Positions 4,643 through 6,677 of a stretch of 6,677 nucleotides of DNA are shown piece by piece. Where the stretch lies: assembly GCA_937901625.1 (NCBI GenBank), contig CALDIE010000225.1, positions 1 to 6,677 on the forward strand. Direction: 5' to 3'. The stretch comes from an uncultured Lachnospiraceae bacterium (GTDB lineage Bacteria > Bacillota > Clostridia > Lachnospirales > Lachnospiraceae). The notes beneath the pieces were generated by a model, which saw only the letters and a list, made by a program, of their open reading frames with translations, did no database searches and was not told where the DNA came from. The translations under genes were made by a program, and so were the position numbers. The stretch's first letter is position 1; every line of letters begins with the position of its first letter.

Positions 4643-6361
4643 TCAGCCCCTTCTCCCTTGTAACTCACTCTGATCCGCCGGTAACACGATTTCCACCGTA
4701 GTACCTCTCCCGCGTTTGGATGTAATGTTAACCGTTCCGTTACACATCTTCCCCACGCGTTCCTTCGCGTTTAGCAATCCGACATACGGGCTGTCCGTAA
4801 GCACCTGTCTTCCGTCCACGTAGCCGTTTCCGTCATCCTTGACAAGGATATGGATCTCATCCTTCTCCCGATAGGTACTTACCGTTACGCTTCCTCCGTC
4901 GGCTTTTCCTCTTACACCTGTTTTTACCGCACTTTCCACGAACATCTCCACCGAAAGTCTGGGAATCAGGAAATCACTTTCCTTGAGGTCAAAATAATAT
5001 TCCAGCTCTTCTCCGTATCGCATCTTTTCCAGCGCGAGATAGTTCTTGATCGTGGACACTTCCGTACTGAATTCAACCAGATCCTCCTCCCCGATCCCGG
5101 TCAGATTATCCCGAATATAATTGGAAAGATGGCTTATATTCTCCTGTGCCATTTTCACATCCGAATCGCATAGATAATAGATCGTGTTCAAGACATTAAA
5201 GATAAAATGCGGCTTGACATGATACTCGATCATATCCAGCCGTCGATTAGCCATCTCATTCTCCAAAACCATCTGTTCCAGCATACGGACATTCTGAATC
5301 AGCAAAAAGATCAATATCAGGACAACGGCCTGTCCGCCGTATGTCGGTCCGAAATAATCAAACAGTCTTTCCGGCAATATGTACCTGACGGAAAACAGCG
5401 GATAGACCGCCAATGGGATACTGTTGATCATCCCCAGTTTTTTATGATTTTTAAACAACACATACAGATCTATCAGCGTTATCATCGTTCCCGGCAGCGT
5501 TACCGTCAAGATCAGGGGATCCGTAAATATCTCGCGATACCCTTTCTTCCCGATCATCTCCTGCGGATGTTCCACGCGCACACCGAGCGCAAAGCCCTTG
5601 GCTTCGAGCGATCCGCCCCTGGACTCAAGCATCTCGTACACATCCCTGGCGGAATGGCCGGTGGCCAGGATAAGCCTGCGGCCGCTGAAACTCCTGCCGT
5701 CGGCGCAAACGGCGCTCACGCCTTCAGGCGAATTCTCAATCCTGCATACGTGTGCGCCGAAATGATATTCTCCGCCATGCTCCGTAACGCATTTGCGGAT
5801 ATTCTCAACCACTGAGGGCAGTTTGTCAGAGCCTATATGGGGATGGGCGTCGATGAGTATGTCTTTGGATGCTCCAAATGACACCAGCTGATAGAGGACC
5901 TCGCGGATGTCGCCCCGCTTGGAGGAACGGGTGTAAAGCTTGCCGTCCGAGAAGGCCCCGGCCCCGCCCTCGCCGTAACAGTAATTGGAATCGGGGTCAA
6001 CTACGCCCTCGCGGGACAGGCGGGCCATGTCGAACTTGCGCTCGTGCACATTCTTCCCGCGCTCAAGCACCACCGGTTTAAGGCCGAGGGTAAGCAGCTT
6101 GAGCGCCGCAAACATTCCGGCGGGGCCTGCGCCCACAATCAGCACCGGGGGCGCATCGTGGACATCAAGGTAAGGTGCCTGAACATATTCCGGCACTTCC
6201 TCTCCCGGTGCGTAAGCCTCATACTGATAACGCCATACGGGTTCCTTCCGGGCATCTACCGAGCGCTTCTTGAGCACCCATTTGAGCCCCCCTGCCTTGG
6301 CTTCTATCTCCTTGAGCCTGGGTTCCCTGGTGAGCGGGCAGCTTATTTCAAACTCTTTCAT
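4643..6361 (-). CDS. Chimeric frame: FAD-dependent dehydrogenase N-half joined to LytS-type sensor kinase
   Basis: One open frame of 572 residues holds parts of two unrelated proteins. Residues 1-270 match the style of COG2509 NAD(FAD)-utilising dehydrogenases: a nucleotide-binding loop GAGPAG (77-82), Glu100 ending the second strand, CYGEGGAGAFSDGKL (128-142), ILATGH (231-236) and GVRVEHPQEMI (260-270). That family is usually about 500 residues or more, so the second half is missing. From about 271 the protein is a membrane histidine kinase. At least three hydrophobic spans (about 282-302, 310-328 and 340-360) precede the HisKA_7TM/LytS-like phospho-acceptor motif HVKPHFIFN (His385). An ATPase domain follows with DDGNG (509-513), VGLLNAKERV (527-536) and GRGTTVEIVLP (551-561). 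The N-box reads VESAVKTG where VENAIKHG is usual. The kinase normally has more membrane spans upstream, so it too is truncated. The kinase half belongs with the response regulator 19 bases downstream; the FAD half belongs with the nuclease 12 bases upstream. Base composition and start signals change with the halves. A chimeric join is far likelier than a working fusion enzyme. Confidence 0.8.
   Translation of the reverse strand: MKEFEISCPLTREPRLKEIEAKAGGLKWVLKKRSVDARKEPVWRYQYEAYAPGEEVPEYVQAPYLDVHDAPPVLIVGAGPAGMFAALKLLTLGLKPVVLERGKNVHERKFDMARLSREGVVDPDSNYCYGEGGAGAFSDGKLYTRSSKRGDIREVLYQLVSFGASKDILIDAHPHIGSDKLPSVVENIRKCVTEHGGEYHFGAHVCRIENSPEGVSAVCADGRSFSGRRLILATGHSARDVYEMLESRGGSLEAKGFALGVRVEHPQEMIGKKGYREIFTDPLILTVTLPGTMITLIDLYVLFKNHKKLGMINSIPLAVYPLFSVRYILPERLFDYFGPTYGGQAVVLILIFLLIQNVRMLEQMVLENEMANRRLDMIEYHVKPHFIFNVLNTIYYLCDSDVKMAQENISHLSNYIRDNLTGIGEEDLVEFSTEVSTIKNYLALEKMRYGEELEYYFDLKESDFLIPRLSVEMFVESAVKTGVRGKADGGSVTVSTYREKDEIHILVKDDGNGYVDGRQVLTDSPYVGLLNAKERVGKMCNGTVNITSKRGRGTTVEIVLPADQSELQGRRG
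5535..5560 (-). other. Chimera junction between Bacteroidales-like and Clostridia-like DNA
   Basis: The FAD-protein pattern stops after the VRVEHPQEMI motif (codon of Ile270 at 5554-5552). Kinase-like sequence begins within the next few codons (GYREIFTDP). Hand-counted G+C falls from 60-65% (5881-6000) to 37-45% (5341-5460) across this point. No insertion-sequence end, target duplication or attachment-site-like repeat is visible. The exact base cannot be placed without homologues. Confidence 0.65.
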
Positions 6362-6373
6362 TTCCGGTTATAA

Positions 6374-6677
6374 TCATTGTCCTGCTTCCACTACCTTGTC
6401 TTGGGGGACGTACCACACATAGCCGCGGACCGGCTTGAAGCCCATATCACTGTAAAGGTCCATATAACGGCGGACCTGGCGTAGGTAGGAAGGGCGCTCG
6501 GCGCCGAACTTGTAGTCTATTACGTCGATGCTTCCGTCGGCATTCTCCACCACCCTGTCCGGGCGGTGAAGGGAACCGTCGGAGGCGAACACCGACACTT
6601 CGTTGCGGGAACGGATTCCCGTACCGAACCAGCCTGGATGGGCTGCTAGCCTGTCCCTGAGCATCGCCACATCGGCT
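6374..6677 (-). CDS. C-terminal PD-(D/E)XK nuclease domain of a RecB/AddA-type helicase-nuclease (partial)
   Basis: The reading frame is open to the window edge, so the N-terminal part of the gene lies outside. The GTG at 6670 is probably internal. What remains is the RecB-family nuclease core: Glu24 (RNEVSV), Asp38 (HRPDRVV), Asp52-Tyr53-Lys54 (VIDYKFG) and the Gln65/Tyr69 pair (QVRRYMDLY), numbered from that GTG. The end GYVWYV resembles the C-terminus of Bacteroidales UvrD-type helicases that serve as AddA/RecB-like subunits in double-strand break processing. All core metal-binding residues are present, so the nuclease should be active in the intact protein. It ends 12 bases before the next start codon, suggesting an operon with the FAD gene. 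That gap shows no Shine-Dalgarno sequence, as usual for Bacteroidota. A stand-alone PD-(D/E)XK protein cannot be excluded from this fragment. Confidence 0.8.
   Translation of the reverse strand, partial: ADVAMLRDRLAAHPGWFGTGIRSRNEVSVFASDGSLHRPDRVVENADGSIDVIDYKFGAERPSYLRQVRRYMDLYSDMGFKPVRGYVWYVPQDKVVEAGQ

Noticed and set aside
4624..4668. GTG start adding 15 residues to the response regulator
   Set aside because: It overlaps the kinase frame and encodes no receiver sequence. The ATG at 4623 has a good ribosome site and starts right at the receiver's first strand.
5207..5815. Plus-strand open frame of about 200 codons
   Set aside because: It mirrors the kinase and FAD coding sequence on the opposite strand, crosses the chimera junction, and its product is rich in His, Gln and Arg with no recognisable motif.
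4643..6361. Novel flavin-sensing histidine kinase
   Set aside because: The FAD half is cut in mid-domain, the kinase lacks its first membrane spans, and base composition changes at the join, so a chimera is the better explanation.
1..6677. CRISPR array, tRNA, rRNA or insertion sequence
   Set aside because: I saw no regularly spaced repeats, no RNA-gene signatures and no transposase or terminal repeats on either strand.

Overview
The window carries two blocks that do not look like the same genome, joined near position 5550. The larger left block (about 1-5550) looks like a Gram-positive, Lachnospiraceae-type Clostridia genome. It has strong AGGAGG-type ribosome sites, a class B sortase, a sortase-anchored pilin and a LytS-type kinase. 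Its base composition is moderate (my hand count gives 37-45% G+C over 5341-5460). The right block (about 5550-6677) looks like Bacteroidales. It has higher G+C (60-65% over 5881-6000) and no Shine-Dalgarno sequence before its one visible start. Its two genes resemble a RecB/AddA-type helicase-nuclease and a COG2509-type FAD protein. Taxon names are inferred from protein style only.

Every gene lies on the minus strand, so transcription runs from high to low coordinates. From right to left there is: the C-terminal end of a PD-(D/E)XK nuclease (6374-6677); one long open frame (4643-6361) whose first 270 residues are half of an FAD-dependent dehydrogenase and whose remainder is a membrane histidine kinase; a response regulator with a SARP-like winged helix (3841-4623); a 199-base leader region; a two-domain sortase-anchored pilin (2247-3641); a terminator-like hairpin; a SipA-like signal-peptidase homologue (1529-2131); a long hairpin; a class B sortase with a membrane-spanning tail (100-1419); and a terminator at the window edge.

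The left block reads as a compact pilus locus with its own two-component system. The kinase and regulator would sense an unknown signal and switch on the pilin promoter. The pilin would be secreted, folded into isopeptide-stabilised domains and polymerised or anchored by the class B sortase, helped by the SipA-like protein. That protein has Asp and Gly where a signal peptidase needs its Ser and Lys, the same kind of substitution known for SipA of the Streptococcus pyogenes FCT pilus. Pilin, SipA-like protein and class B sortase together therefore form an FCT-like core in a non-streptococcal background, with only one pilin visible.

The leader before the pilin holds a candidate activator site (two 7-mers at 11-base spacing) and, further down, a possible H-type pseudoknot. 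One strand of that fold has a perfect 12-base complement in the sipA-sortase gap. The FAD/kinase fusion is best treated as a chimeric join, from assembly or recombination, until reads show otherwise.
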